DNA of 64,000 bases from an uncultured Clostridia bacterium (GCA_944393405.1 CALYAC010000008.1:43354-107353); one strand, 5' to 3'. Counted from the first letter of the stretch, positions 53,900 through 63,213 are shown. Notes: generated by a model not told the origin, from the letters alone. Program-made: numbers and translations.

Positions 53900-53975
53900 T
53901 GGAGCCAATAAGCAGAATCGAACTGCTGACCTACGGGTTACGAATCCGTTGCTCTACCAACTGAGCTATATTGGC
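53900..53975 (-). tRNA. tRNA-Thr (CGU)
   Basis: 76 nt with encoded CCA. Acceptor GCCAATA/TATTGGC, D-arm AGCTCAGTTGGTAGAGC, anticodon loop TTCGTAA gives CGU (complement at 53940-53942), T-arm GCAGTTCGATTCTGC. The anticodon stem has one A-C mismatch next to the loop. It decodes ACG, a rare codon in this AT-rich genome. Confidence 0.93.
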
Positions 53976-53984
53976 AAATATTTG

Positions 53985-54011
53985 GAGATACTAACTTTAT
54001 ATTAGTATCTC
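53985..54011 (-). terminator. Hairpin between the 54-kb surface protein gene and tRNA-Thr
   Basis: A perfect 10-bp stem (53985-53994 with 54002-54011). There is no strong U-run on the minus strand, so it may be a processing hairpin or weak terminator between the surface protein gene and tRNA-Thr. Confidence 0.5.
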
Positions 54012-54045
54012 TTTAATTATATTTTTTATTTATATGATTTCATTT

Positions 54046-55743
54046 TTAGAAGTGTTTTCCTCTTCTTCTTCCGCCTTTATCATCTTTATTGTCTTCTTCA
54101 TTTTTTATATCAGCTCCAAAGTTTTCTTCAATAACACTTTTTCTATGTTCTTTTATTGGATCTGAATTTTCTTCTTTTTTATCATTTAAACTGCTCAAAT
54201 CAACTTTTTGTGTTTCATCTACATTAGGAATATTTTTATTATTTATTACATTTGATAAGTCTTGTGTATCATTTAAGTTATTATTTTTATTTACATCTCT
54301 ATTTAATGAGTCAAATCCACCATAATATGGTTCGTAATCATCATCTTCTTCATCTAATAACATTTTTCTTCTATGGCGTATAACAGCAATTATAATTATT
54401 AAAACAATTACTCCTAAAGCAATTCCACCATATACAAATAAATCATTATTATCTATACCAGCTATAATTTGTTCTTCTTGTTTTTCTACAATATTTACAA
54501 TAATTTGGTATGTTCTAATATCATTTCCGTCTGCAGATTTTACTAAAATTGTTACTATATTCTCTCCTGGTTTTAATTCTGTATTTCCTACAATCTCAAT
54601 ATCTGCATCTTCAACATTTGCTACAGCTTCTATATCTAAGCTTGTAACAGATAAATCATTAATTTCTAAAGTATATTCATATACATCTGGACTAAATGTA
54701 GGATTTAATGTATATCCTCCACTTATATTAAGTTCTGATAATCCAAGTGAAGACATTTCTCCTTTTATTACATTTATTGTATATTTTCTTTCTGTTCCAT
54801 CTTCTGCTGTTACTTTAATCTCTATTTTATTAACACCATCTAGTAATTCATCATTACCCGTAATCTTAACTTTTGCTTTATCATCTTCTGGCTCTGCTTT
54901 TATATTTAATGATGTAACATCTTCTGTAACATTTAAAGTATATTCTGTAACTTCGCTACTAAACTCTGGTGTTAATTTATATCCTTCTACTTCTAATGAT
55001 TTTAAAGCCTTTTCTGCAGATTCATCTGGTTTTTCAGTTGTTAAATACGCACTACTTACATATGCTGTTTGTCCATTAAATTCTACTCTGCTCCATGTTA
55101 TTCCATTAACTGACTTTGTAGCAACTCCTGTTCTTGTAAGTTCATCTCCTTTATTTAATGAACCAACAGATCTACTACTTGTGCTATAACTTGATCTAAC
55201 ATTTATCCCACTATCTGTTGCATATACTTTTTCATTTACCTCTCTAAAAGATACTTTTGAATCTTCTTTTTCATCATCACTTGATGAACTACTATTTCCT
55301 GAAGAGCTACTTCCACCACTTGAAGAGCTTCCTCCACTTGAACTACTACCTGAACTACTACTTGATGATTTAGATTTAACTGTTACTGTAATAGACCTAC
55401 TAACAGGTGTAGATTCATTATTTTTTTCATCTGTTACATTTCCTGTTAAATTAATTGTATAATTTCCTGTTTTTGATGGTGTAAAAGATACGCTCTTTGA
55501 AAAACTTCCATTTTCAGCATCATCTGTCCATCCAATTATTGATGTACTACTTATCCCATCACCACTTAGCTTCAAATCCCAAGATGCAGCACTCCCGCTA
55601 GCAGTCACTGTTACTTTTGTTCCAACTGTTACTGAAGTGTTACTTGCCCTTAATGAAGTTGATGCAGCATTAACAGTTATATTTGAAATAAACCAAATAA
55701 ATATAATTAAAAATATGATTTTTATTAATTGTTTTACTTTCAT
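54046..55743 (-). CDS. Surface protein: SH3b and two cadherin-like domains, membrane anchored
   Basis: 565 aa. Signal peptide (1-26, VNAA). An Ig-like beta domain (about 28-120), then a Ser/Gly-rich linker of about 35 residues, a bacterial SH3b domain (about 170-225, GINVRSSYSTSSRSVGSLNKGDEL), two cadherin-like beta-sandwich domains (about 235-315 and 320-405, YKLTPEFSSEVTEYTLNV and YTLNPTFSPDVYEYTLEI), one membrane helix (about 430-452) and an acidic cytoplasmic tail. SH3b domains bind peptidoglycan. It is 40 bp after a glucosaminidase with SH3b and dockerin domains and is probably cotranscribed with it. Confidence 0.85.
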   Translation of the reverse strand: MKVKQLIKIIFLIIFIWFISNITVNAASTSLRASNTSVTVGTKVTVTASGSAASWDLKLSGDGISSTSIIGWTDDAENGSFSKSVSFTPSKTGNYTINLTGNVTDEKNNESTPVSRSITVTVKSKSSSSSSGSSSSGGSSSSGGSSSSGNSSSSSDDEKEDSKVSFREVNEKVYATDSGINVRSSYSTSSRSVGSLNKGDELTRTGVATKSVNGITWSRVEFNGQTAYVSSAYLTTEKPDESAEKALKSLEVEGYKLTPEFSSEVTEYTLNVTEDVTSLNIKAEPEDDKAKVKITGNDELLDGVNKIEIKVTAEDGTERKYTINVIKGEMSSLGLSELNISGGYTLNPTFSPDVYEYTLEINDLSVTSLDIEAVANVEDADIEIVGNTELKPGENIVTILVKSADGNDIRTYQIIVNIVEKQEEQIIAGIDNNDLFVYGGIALGVIVLIIIIAVIRHRRKMLLDEEDDDYEPYYGGFDSLNRDVNKNNNLNDTQDLSNVINNKNIPNVDETQKVDLSSLNDKKEENSDPIKEHRKSVIEENFGADIKNEEDNKDDKGGRRRGKHF

Positions 55744-55783
55744 ATTTCCTCCTAATTGTTCCTCTCATTTTATACATATTACT

Positions 55784-58039
55784 TTAAATTGTAATGTCTT
55801 TTTTTCCAAGTAAGTGTCTTTGTATTGCTAACAAGTCTGCTGAATCTATTTTTTCATTACCGGTTGGATCAGCTGCTTGTTTTTCATAAGTATTTGTTAT
55901 TTTCTTCTTTCCAAGTAAATGTCTTTGTATAGCCAACAAGTCTGCTGAGTCTACTTCTCCATTTCCTGTAGGATCACCAAGTTTTACGGCCGTATATGTC
56001 TTACCATTATATGTTACTTTATATCCAGTACCAATATTACCTGATGTAACTTTCTTTCCACTAGCATTTTTTACTACAGCTCCAGAAGCTTTACTTGTTA
56101 TATCTTTAACAGTAATATCTGGTTCACATACAAGTTCTGATCCATCTGTTTCGAATCCACTACCTTTTATTTCTGTTGGTTTACTTGGCTCCTCTTCTTC
56201 TGGTTCATCGTTATCTTCTAAATCATCTGGTATTATTGCATCATCACTACCCTTTATTGGTTTAATATATGCTTCGTCATCATCTCCTCTTGCAACATAA
56301 CCTGTTGTTCCAGATTCTGTTACAACTTTATCCCATATATATCCATTAGCTGTTGATGCAACTTTTTCTATTCTAGTTAATTCTTCTCCTTTATCAATAT
56401 ATTCTAAAATTGCAGAGCTTGTTCCTGGACTTTTTCTTAAAGTTAAGCCCCCATCACATACAACTTTTACTATATCTTTACCTGAGCTAGTCGAACCATT
56501 ATCTGATACTTCTTCTAAATATCTTGCAACAATGTATCCTTGAGTTCCATCAGCTAGAACTATTCTTGACCAATCATATCCATCTATATCGTTATATTTT
56601 CCTTTTTCTATAATTGTAACTTTTTGTCCTACAGAAAGTGTTAAAAGTGTTGTAGTATTACTTGTTCCTGGACCATTTCTAACATTTCCTGGTTCAATTG
56701 CTATTGCATCTATATTACAATTTGTTATATCATCTATTACTTTAAATCCATCTGATGATACAACATATCCTTTTCTACCATCACTTAGAACAACCTTATC
56801 CCATTTATATCCATTTTCCTTTTCTGAGCCAATTTCTATTCTAAGAATCTTATCACCTTTCTTTAAAGTTGTTAGTTTAGTAGAAGTCTTACTTTTAGAT
56901 TTATATACTACTAATGAAGAATCTGTAATTTGTATGTTTTGCGTAACTATTGATTCTGTTCCTGGCATTGGACATCTTGATGTAGGCATATTCTCAAATA
57001 CAGGGATAACAAAATTAAATGGCATATCTAAATCGCTATCTATATCTTTATATGTATCTAATATACTTTGACTTTCTGTTTTAGCTGCTGAAACATTTTG
57101 TTGATATTGATGCCAATATAAATCTCCATCACTATCATCAACATCAAATTTTTGTAAATATAGAGTGTTTTGACCATATTGGATATATTCTTTTGCTAAG
57201 AATTCAGCTCCACCCTTTATTGACTTTTCAGGGTTTGTCCATCCTTGTTTTTTAGCATATGCTAATGCATTTTTTATAATTGCTGAACTACTACTTCCTG
57301 ATGCATTAACATTTAAAAAGTTATAATATCCTTTATATCCAGAATATGTTCCTGTAGCTGTTGATGATGCATTTTTTCCAGGTCCTTGTTCTTGTCTTAT
57401 TCTAGATGCTAAATGGTATGGACTGATTCCTGCATCTTCTGCTGCTTCCATTATAACTTCTGCATAAGATTTATTTAGCGTAGCTTTTTTACCACTTGTA
57501 TTTGTATATGTGATTTTACTTCCTTGCATATAATCACAATCATCTATTATTTGCTCTATTCCATCTATGGTATATTTTCCATCTACCCATTTTAAGTTTT
57601 CGAATTGAAATATATAGTCTTCATACAAAGAATTTCTTGGATCCATATAATAAGATACTGCTGCTCCTGATGCACATCTCCAACTTCCATTATCATATGG
57701 TTTATCTCCACATTTTGAACATACCCATGCACCAGATTTATTTTGTACTAAGTTTCTTCCATGAGCTGCAGTTGTTTCATTTTTTATTACTGTATTCCAA
57801 TCAAGTCCTGTATATAATATTGTAAATGTCCAATCTGGATGCTCTTTTAAAAGATTATCCAATAGTGCTGAATACCCTGGATAATCATCTAACATACTGC
57901 TTCCTTTTTTATAATCTTTTGTATTTTGCTCTTTTGCCTGTGATCTATTTACAAAACCAATATTTAATATCATCCCAACTATTAATAATGAAACTAATAA
58001 TATGCTAATGCATTTTATTAATTTACTACCTATATTCAT
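55784..58039 (-). CDS. Exported glucosaminidase with SH3b repeats and C-terminal dockerin
   Basis: 751 aa. Signal peptide (about 8-33). The N-terminal part (about 45-320; YMDPRNSLYEDYIFQFENLKW, EAAEDAGISPYHLASRIRQEQGPG, YNFLNVNASG, GGAEFLAKEYIQYGQNTLYLQKFDV) matches the LytG-like glucosaminidase fold that cuts the peptidoglycan glycan chain. Three SH3b repeats follow (about 375-600), then a linker and, at the end, two dockerin-type calcium repeats (DPTGNGEVDSADLLAIQRHLLG and DPTGNEKIDSADLLAIQRHLLG). Dockerins bind cohesins. No cohesin gene is in the window. Promoter is divergent from tsaE. Confidence 0.88.
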   Translation of the reverse strand: MNIGSKLIKCISILLVSLLIVGMILNIGFVNRSQAKEQNTKDYKKGSSMLDDYPGYSALLDNLLKEHPDWTFTILYTGLDWNTVIKNETTAAHGRNLVQNKSGAWVCSKCGDKPYDNGSWRCASGAAVSYYMDPRNSLYEDYIFQFENLKWVDGKYTIDGIEQIIDDCDYMQGSKITYTNTSGKKATLNKSYAEVIMEAAEDAGISPYHLASRIRQEQGPGKNASSTATGTYSGYKGYYNFLNVNASGSSSSAIIKNALAYAKKQGWTNPEKSIKGGAEFLAKEYIQYGQNTLYLQKFDVDDSDGDLYWHQYQQNVSAAKTESQSILDTYKDIDSDLDMPFNFVIPVFENMPTSRCPMPGTESIVTQNIQITDSSLVVYKSKSKTSTKLTTLKKGDKILRIEIGSEKENGYKWDKVVLSDGRKGYVVSSDGFKVIDDITNCNIDAIAIEPGNVRNGPGTSNTTTLLTLSVGQKVTIIEKGKYNDIDGYDWSRIVLADGTQGYIVARYLEEVSDNGSTSSGKDIVKVVCDGGLTLRKSPGTSSAILEYIDKGEELTRIEKVASTANGYIWDKVVTESGTTGYVARGDDDEAYIKPIKGSDDAIIPDDLEDNDEPEEEEPSKPTEIKGSGFETDGSELVCEPDITVKDITSKASGAVVKNASGKKVTSGNIGTGYKVTYNGKTYTAVKLGDPTGNGEVDSADLLAIQRHLLGKKKITNTYEKQAADPTGNEKIDSADLLAIQRHLLGKKDITI

Positions 58040-58089
58040 AATTAGTTTTTCCTCCTCATTAGTTTTTTATCGACAATTTTTTCAAATAC

Positions 58090-58118
58090 AGTATAACATT
58101 AATATTTTTTCCAGTCAA
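58090..58118 (-). promoter_or_regulatory. Promoter of the glucosaminidase gene
   Basis: On the minus strand TTGACT (58113-58118), 17-bp spacer and TATACT (58090-58095). Confidence 0.7.
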
Positions 58119-58195
58119 CCCAAATTTTTCAAATTTACTTTCCTATTTTTTCCTAATATTTTTTCATTTTTTTACGTTTTTTTCGCCTATTTTTC

Positions 58196-58224
58196 TTTAC
58201 AAAAAATGTACTTTAATATACAAT
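58196..58224 (+). promoter_or_regulatory. Promoter of the tsaE-tsaB unit
   Basis: TTTACA (58196-58201), 17-bp spacer and TACAAT (58219-58224), 28 bp before the tsaE ATG and divergent from the glucosaminidase promoter. Confidence 0.6.
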
Positions 58225-58252
58225 AAGATGGAATAAAAAGAAAGGTGAAAAT

Positions 58253-58679
58253 ATGAAGAAATACATAACAAAAAGTGAGCAAGACACAATTGATTTTGCA
58301 AAAGATTTTGCAAAAAATCTAAAACCAGGTAATATTATTCTATTATGTGGTGAACTTCGGTTCTGGGAAAACCAAATTTGTTCAAGGTGTTTTAAAATAT
58401 TTTGGTCTTGAAAATGAGATTTCTAGCCCAACATTTACTATTGTAAATGAATATATATCTGATAAAGTAAATATTTATCACTTCGATGTATATAGATTAG
58501 CAGATTCTGATGAATTCTATGCTATGGGTGGAGATGAATATTTTTCAAATGGAATATGTCTTATTGAATGGGGTGAAATTATCGAAGATATTTTGCCAAA
58601 GCCATACACAAAAATCACTTTTAAAAAAGATTTTAATAATCCAGATTTTAGAGAATTAAATATAGAAACAATTGAATAA
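58253..58679 (+). pseudogene. tsaE: tsaE, frameshifted in the Walker A motif
   Basis: Read from the ATG at 58253 (AAAGGTGAAA upstream), the frame gives MKKYITKSEQDTIDFAKDFAKN...ILLCGEL and then, instead of GSGKT, shifts out of frame to a TGA. The second frame starts near 58347 and continues with the normal TsaE sequence, SGKTKFVQGVLKYFGLENEISSPTFTIVNEY to RELNIETIE at 58679. One extra base at about 58357 (CTTCGG instead of CTTGG) explains it. TsaE is the ATPase of the t6A tRNA-modification complex and is essential in many bacteria, so a sequencing error or a recoding event should be considered before calling it dead. Confidence 0.85.
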
Positions 58680-58716
58680 TACTATCTTATTTATTAAATA
58701 AAAAGGAGTAATAACT

Positions 58717-59379
58717 GTGAAAATATTAGCAATAGATACATCATCTAAAATTTGTACTGTTTCAATTTTAGATGATGATAATGTTTTAATAAATTTGTAC
58801 AATGATGATGAAAAAACACATTCTGTAAAACTAATGCCTATGGTAGATGAAGCATTTAAAAAAACTAATTTATCTTTAAAAGATATCAATTTACTTGCTT
58901 GTTGCATAGGACCAGGATCCTTTACAGGTGTTAGAATTGGTATTGCTACAATAAAAGCTTTTTCAGATACAACTAATATTCCTGTTGTTGGAATTACATC
59001 TTTAGAAAGCTTAGCATATAATATAAAAAGTAAAGTATCTGACACCACACTTATCTGTTCTTTAATAGACGCAAAACATGATAATGTTTATTGTGGATTA
59101 TATAATTTTAAAGAAAATATTTGTAATAAATTATCAATTTTCGCAGAAAATATTGAGACTACATTATCTAAAATTTCTAGCATAGTAAATAAACATAATT
59201 ATTCAGAAATTTTATTCGTAGGTGATGGATCAGTTTCATATAAAGATATAGTAAAAGAAAAATTAAATAATACTTTTAAAATCAATTTTGCATCAGATAG
59301 TGAAAATCTTCAAAGTAGTATTAGTATAGCACAAGCTGGAATAGATAAATATAAAAAACGGAGAATATGGTACTTCTAA
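58717..59379 (+). CDS. tsaB: tsaB, C-terminus shifted by one base in an A-run
   Basis: 220 aa as read, starting at a GTG (58717) after AAAAAGGAG. The N-terminus MKILAIDTSSKICTVSILDDD and IGPGSFTGVRIGIATIKAFSD are the TsaB signature of the t6A complex dimerisation subunit. After GIDKYK the frame reads KRRIWYF and stops. Deleting one A from the run 59353-59358 restores KYKNGEYGTSNSISPIYLKKSQAER, which continues in frame straight into the acetyltransferase. The intact gene is therefore a tsaB-rimI fusion, broken by a one-base difference. Confidence 0.85.
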   Translation: MKILAIDTSSKICTVSILDDDNVLINLYNDDEKTHSVKLMPMVDEAFKKTNLSLKDINLLACCIGPGSFTGVRIGIATIKAFSDTTNIPVVGITSLESLAYNIKSKVSDTTLICSLIDAKHDNVYCGLYNFKENICNKLSIFAENIETTLSKISSIVNKHNYSEILFVGDGSVSYKDIVKEKLNNTFKINFASDSENLQSSISIAQAGIDKYKKRRIWYF

Positions 59380-59422
59380 TTCAATCTCCCCTATTTATCT
59401 AAAAAAATCTCAAGCAGAAAGA

Positions 59423-59869
59423 ATGTTACAAGAAAAAATACAGATTTTAGAGATGACAAAAGATGATATAGATGCTATTTCAGGAAATTTTAATAACGAA
59501 TTTGATAAGTTTTGGAAAATAGATAATTTAAAAAATGATTTCAATAATTCAAACTCTTCATATTTTATTGCAAAACTTGATGACGAAATCGTTGGTTTTG
59601 TTGGAATTCTTAGAATAGTTGATGAAGCTAATATTATGAATATCGCTACAAAAGAAAGTAAACGAAATTTAGGAATTGCTTCAAAGTTATTAGAATATAT
59701 AATTAATTATTCAAAATCAATAGGTTGTACTTCTATAACATTAGAAGTAAATGAAAATAATTATTCAGCAATACATATATATGAAAAGTTTAATTTCAAA
59801 CGAATAGGTTTACGAAAAAAATACTATAATAATACTGATAATGCAATTATAATGACTCTTATATTGTAA
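59423..59869 (+). CDS. rimI: RimI-type N-alpha-acetyltransferase (C-terminal half of tsaB-rimI fusion)
   Basis: 148 aa GNAT domain. The acetyl-CoA loop is KESKRNLGIASKLLEYIINYSKSIGCTSITLEVNENNYSAIHIYEKFNFKRIGLRKKYY, the RimI pattern, including LEVNENNYSAIHIYEKFNF. RimI acetylates the N-terminus of ribosomal protein S18. There is no ribosome site of its own close to the ATG, in keeping with being the second half of a fusion with tsaB. Bifunctional TsaB/RimI proteins are known in Firmicutes. Confidence 0.88.
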   Translation: MLQEKIQILEMTKDDIDAISGNFNNEFDKFWKIDNLKNDFNNSNSSYFIAKLDDEIVGFVGILRIVDEANIMNIATKESKRNLGIASKLLEYIINYSKSIGCTSITLEVNENNYSAIHIYEKFNFKRIGLRKKYYNNTDNAIIMTLIL

Positions 59870-59929
59870 TTATAATATTATATAAATAATTAACATTAAT
59901 CATAGATAGAATTTTAAGGAGGAATACAA

Positions 59930-62323
59930 ATGAAAAGAAAAAACGAACTAAGTTACAAGGATTTAAAACTAACTTGTGATCCTAAATCTTTTAATTTTAA
60001 AACAACTGATGAGTTAGAATCTACAAGTACAGGAATCGGCCAAGAAAAAGGATTAAAAGCACTTGAATTTGGGCTAAGTGTTGATATAAATGGATATAAT
60101 GTTTATGTAGAAGGACCTTATGGTGTAGGAAAAACTACATATGTCAAAACATTGCTAAAAACGATTTCTAAAAAAAGAAAAGCTCCAAACGACTGGTGTT
60201 ATGTATATAATTTTGAAAATCCCAATGAACCAGTTGCAATCTCTCTTCCAGCAGGTCAAGGAAAAGAATTTAGAGATTCTATGAAATCTTTTATTGATGA
60301 TATAAAAATTGATATACGCAATACTTTCAATAATGAAGATTTTGAAAAAGAAAAAAATTTAATAAAACAAGAATATGAAATAAAACGTAATTTATTACTA
60401 GAAGATTTAAATAAAAAATCGGCTGAATATGGCTTTACTGTTAAATCATCTCAGACAGGAATTTATATGATGCCTATATTAAATGGAAAAACTATTGCTG
60501 AAGAAGAATTTAATAAATTAGATGATGAAGTAAAAAAAGAATTTGAAGACAAATCAGCAATAGTACAACAACATATAATGGAAGCAATCGGTCAAATTAA
60601 GTCAATTGAAAAAGAAGCTGACAAGCGTATTCAAGAATGGCAATCTAATGTTGCACTTCTTACAATTAACGCTCATATCAATTTAATAAAATCAAAATAT
60701 AAAAGAAATAAAAAAATTAATACTTTTTTAGATTCCATAAAAAAAGATATATTAAAAAATATTTCTTGCTTTACATCAGATGAAAAACAAGTTGATAGTA
60801 AACTTCAAGGGCCACAAGCAGCTCACCCAGAACTTCTTAAGCCATGGCTTAACTATAGAGTTAATTTATTTGTAGATAATAGTAATTTAGAAGGTGCTCC
60901 AGTAGTTGCAGATACTAATTATTCTTATCATAATATTTTTGGTAAATTAGAATATGAAAACTATTATGGAACATTAAAAACAGATTATACAATGTTAAAA
61001 CCAGGTCTACTTCATATAGCTAATGGTGGTTATTTAGTATTTCAAGCAAATGACTTCCTAACAAATACATTATGCTATGATGCATTGAAAAAAGTTCTTA
61101 GAAGTAAATCTCTAGGAATAGAAAATACTGCAGATCCACGTTCTTCTATGGTTATGATATCATTAAAACCAGAACCTATTCCATTGGATTTAAAAGTAAT
61201 TTTAATAGGTGATGAAACATTGTATCAAACACTACTTGCAATAGACCCTGATTTTAGAAAATTATTTAAAATAAAAGTAGAATTTGCAGATGAAGCACCT
61301 CTAAGTAAGGACAATATGGTAAAACTTGCAAGATTTGTTAAAGGATATTGTGAACATGAGTCTCTACCTGCTTTAGATGCTGGTGCAATGGCTAAAGTAG
61401 TAGAATATGCTTCAAAGCTTGCTGATAGTCAAGATAAACTTTCTACACGTTTTACTGATCTATCATTAATAATAGGAGAAGCTGCAACTTGGGCAAAACT
61501 TGCTAAATCAAAAGTAATAACTGCCGAATTTATTGATAAAGCTTTAACTCAAAAAATTGATAGAGTAAGAAAATATGATGACAAATACATGGAAATGATA
61601 AAAGATAATACACTTTTAATTGATACAGATGGATTTGAAGTTGGACAAATAAATGGTTTAACTATCATGAATGTTGGAGATTATTCTTTTGGAAAACCTG
61701 TAAAAATAACTGCTAATACTTATACAGGAAAAAGTGGTATTGTAAATATTGAACGTGAAGTTGAACTTTCTGGTTCTTCTCATTCAAAAGGTATATTAAT
61801 TTTAAGTGGATATTTAGGTGAAATGTTTGCTCAAGACATGCCATTATCTCTTACAGCAAGTATTTGTTTCGAGCAACTATATAGCGGTGTTGATGGAGAT
61901 AGTGCTTCAAGCACAGAGCTTTATGCCCTACTATCTAGTTTATCAAATATTCCAATTAATCAATCTCTAGCTGTAACTGGATCTGTAAATCAAAAAGGAA
62001 ATATTCAGCCTATTGGCGGAGTAAACGATAAAATAGAAGGATTTTTCGGAGTATGTAAGATGAGAGGATTAGATGGATCTCATGGAGTAATAATTCCAAA
62101 ACAAAATGTAAATAATCTAAACCTTTCACAAGAAGTTGTAGATGCTGTAAAAAATAATTTATTTCATATATATGCAATATCTACAATTAATGAAGGTATT
62201 GAATTATTAACAGGTGTTCCTGCCGGAAGTAAAGATGAGAATGGAAAATATCCAGCAGGTACAGTAAATTATCTAGTATATCAAAAACTAAAAAAATATG
62301 CTAAAGCTGGAAAAGATAATTAA
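59930..62323 (+). CDS. Lon-family ATP-dependent protease (AAA_32 type)
   Basis: 797 aa. Walker A GPYGVGKTT (62-70) in an atypical AAA+ domain with a long inserted helical region (about 105-280), then the conserved LLHIANGGYLVFQANDFL and IPLDLKVILIGDETLYQTL, and the C-terminal Lon peptidase domain with the Ser-Lys dyad S658 (GVDGDSASSTELYALL) and K701 (GGVNDKIEGF). This is the Lon-related group without the usual Lon N-terminal domain. Substrates are unknown. It follows the tsaB-rimI region by 60 bp, and its own AAGGAGG site starts translation. Confidence 0.93.
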   Translation: MKRKNELSYKDLKLTCDPKSFNFKTTDELESTSTGIGQEKGLKALEFGLSVDINGYNVYVEGPYGVGKTTYVKTLLKTISKKRKAPNDWCYVYNFENPNEPVAISLPAGQGKEFRDSMKSFIDDIKIDIRNTFNNEDFEKEKNLIKQEYEIKRNLLLEDLNKKSAEYGFTVKSSQTGIYMMPILNGKTIAEEEFNKLDDEVKKEFEDKSAIVQQHIMEAIGQIKSIEKEADKRIQEWQSNVALLTINAHINLIKSKYKRNKKINTFLDSIKKDILKNISCFTSDEKQVDSKLQGPQAAHPELLKPWLNYRVNLFVDNSNLEGAPVVADTNYSYHNIFGKLEYENYYGTLKTDYTMLKPGLLHIANGGYLVFQANDFLTNTLCYDALKKVLRSKSLGIENTADPRSSMVMISLKPEPIPLDLKVILIGDETLYQTLLAIDPDFRKLFKIKVEFADEAPLSKDNMVKLARFVKGYCEHESLPALDAGAMAKVVEYASKLADSQDKLSTRFTDLSLIIGEAATWAKLAKSKVITAEFIDKALTQKIDRVRKYDDKYMEMIKDNTLLIDTDGFEVGQINGLTIMNVGDYSFGKPVKITANTYTGKSGIVNIEREVELSGSSHSKGILILSGYLGEMFAQDMPLSLTASICFEQLYSGVDGDSASSTELYALLSSLSNIPINQSLAVTGSVNQKGNIQPIGGVNDKIEGFFGVCKMRGLDGSHGVIIPKQNVNNLNLSQEVVDAVKNNLFHIYAISTINEGIELLTGVPAGSKDENGKYPAGTVNYLVYQKLKKYAKAGKDN

Positions 62324-62386
62324 AATATAACTTTTATTAAAATAATATTAATAGGATTATAAAAAATCTAAGTAAATTTATAAAGC

Positions 62387-62426
62387 ACAAAAATAAAAGC
62401 ATTTTAATTAATGCTTTTATTTTTGT
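62387..62426. terminator. Bidirectional terminator between lon-type and thg1-like genes
   Basis: A perfect 17-bp inverted repeat (62387-62403 with 62410-62426) around six bases with A/T tracts, serving both convergent genes. Confidence 0.88.
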
Positions 62427-62439
62427 TATTTGTTATTTG

Positions 62440-63213
62440 CTATTTATTATTTTTTCTCGCTGTAATTTTATTCTTATTATTTTTTTGCTCTGTATTTTTT
62501 TGTTCTATATTCTTTGCATTATTTTTATCCCTTTGATTAAAGAATTTATTAAATCTAACTTTATTTTGATTTTTTTTAATTATATTAATTTTTCCATCAT
62601 TAATATAATCATTAAGCTTTATTTTTTCACCGTTATAATATAATATTCCTTTTTGAATTCTTTTTAATTTTTCATAATCTTTAAATTTTTTTGCTTTTTC
62701 AACTCTTTCATCTATTTTACCATTTTTATTTTTAACTTTTTTTCTTTTTAAAAAATATGTAACTAAAACATTTTCTATTATTCTAGATCTATATTTTATA
62801 TATGAGATTTTCTTTTCTTTATTTATTGAAAAACATTTTCCATGCCAAAATACTTTATCACTTTTATATATACTATTAAAATAATTAAAGAAATATTGTA
62901 CAAACATAGCAATTATTTCATTTGAATAATTCGATTTATCTTTCGGCTCTAAATCATTTATTACAATATTAGGATCATCTACTATAAAACTTATTTCATC
63001 AGATCCAAATATGCATAAACAATGATATCTTTTCGAAAAATATTTAGCACTCTTTTCTAATGAATCTGCAAATCCACCTTTGTATTTATTCATAAGATTT
63101 ATCTTCTTATTACTAGTTATTCCTCTTCCATCTAGTCTTAATACTAATGGATTCTTTAGACTAAGTCTCATACTGTATTTAGTTTGTATTTGATAAAAAT
63201 AATTATTCCACAT
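62440..63213 (-). CDS. Thg1-like 3'-5' nucleotidyltransferase
   Basis: 257 aa. The core motifs of the Thg1/TLP family are present: VLRLDGRGIT (metal-binding RxDGR), then FADSLEKSAKYF, LCIFGSDEISFIV (SDE metal-binding motif, residues about 70-80), and VFWHGKCFSINKEKKISYIKYRSRIIENVLV in place of the eukaryotic FDARVF...NYFxWRQxDAxRN. These enzymes add nucleotides to RNA 5' ends, in eukaryotes G-1 of tRNA-His and in bacteria mostly tRNA repair. The last 90 residues are Lys/Asn-rich, low-complexity and AT-biased. A structured leader precedes it. Activity is inferred from motif conservation. Confidence 0.78.
   Translation of the reverse strand: MWNNYFYQIQTKYSMRLSLKNPLVLRLDGRGITSNKKINLMNKYKGGFADSLEKSAKYFSKRYHCLCIFGSDEISFIVDDPNIVINDLEPKDKSNYSNEIIAMFVQYFFNYFNSIYKSDKVFWHGKCFSINKEKKISYIKYRSRIIENVLVTYFLKRKKVKNKNGKIDERVEKAKKFKDYEKLKRIQKGILYYNGEKIKLNDYINDGKINIIKKNQNKVRFNKFFNQRDKNNAKNIEQKNTEQKNNKNKITARKNNK

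Noticed and set aside
53985..54011. Promoter-proximal hairpin as a regulatory leader of tRNA-Thr
   Set aside because: It lies just after the stop codon of the surface protein gene and most simply marks that transcript's 3' end; no alternative pairing was seen.
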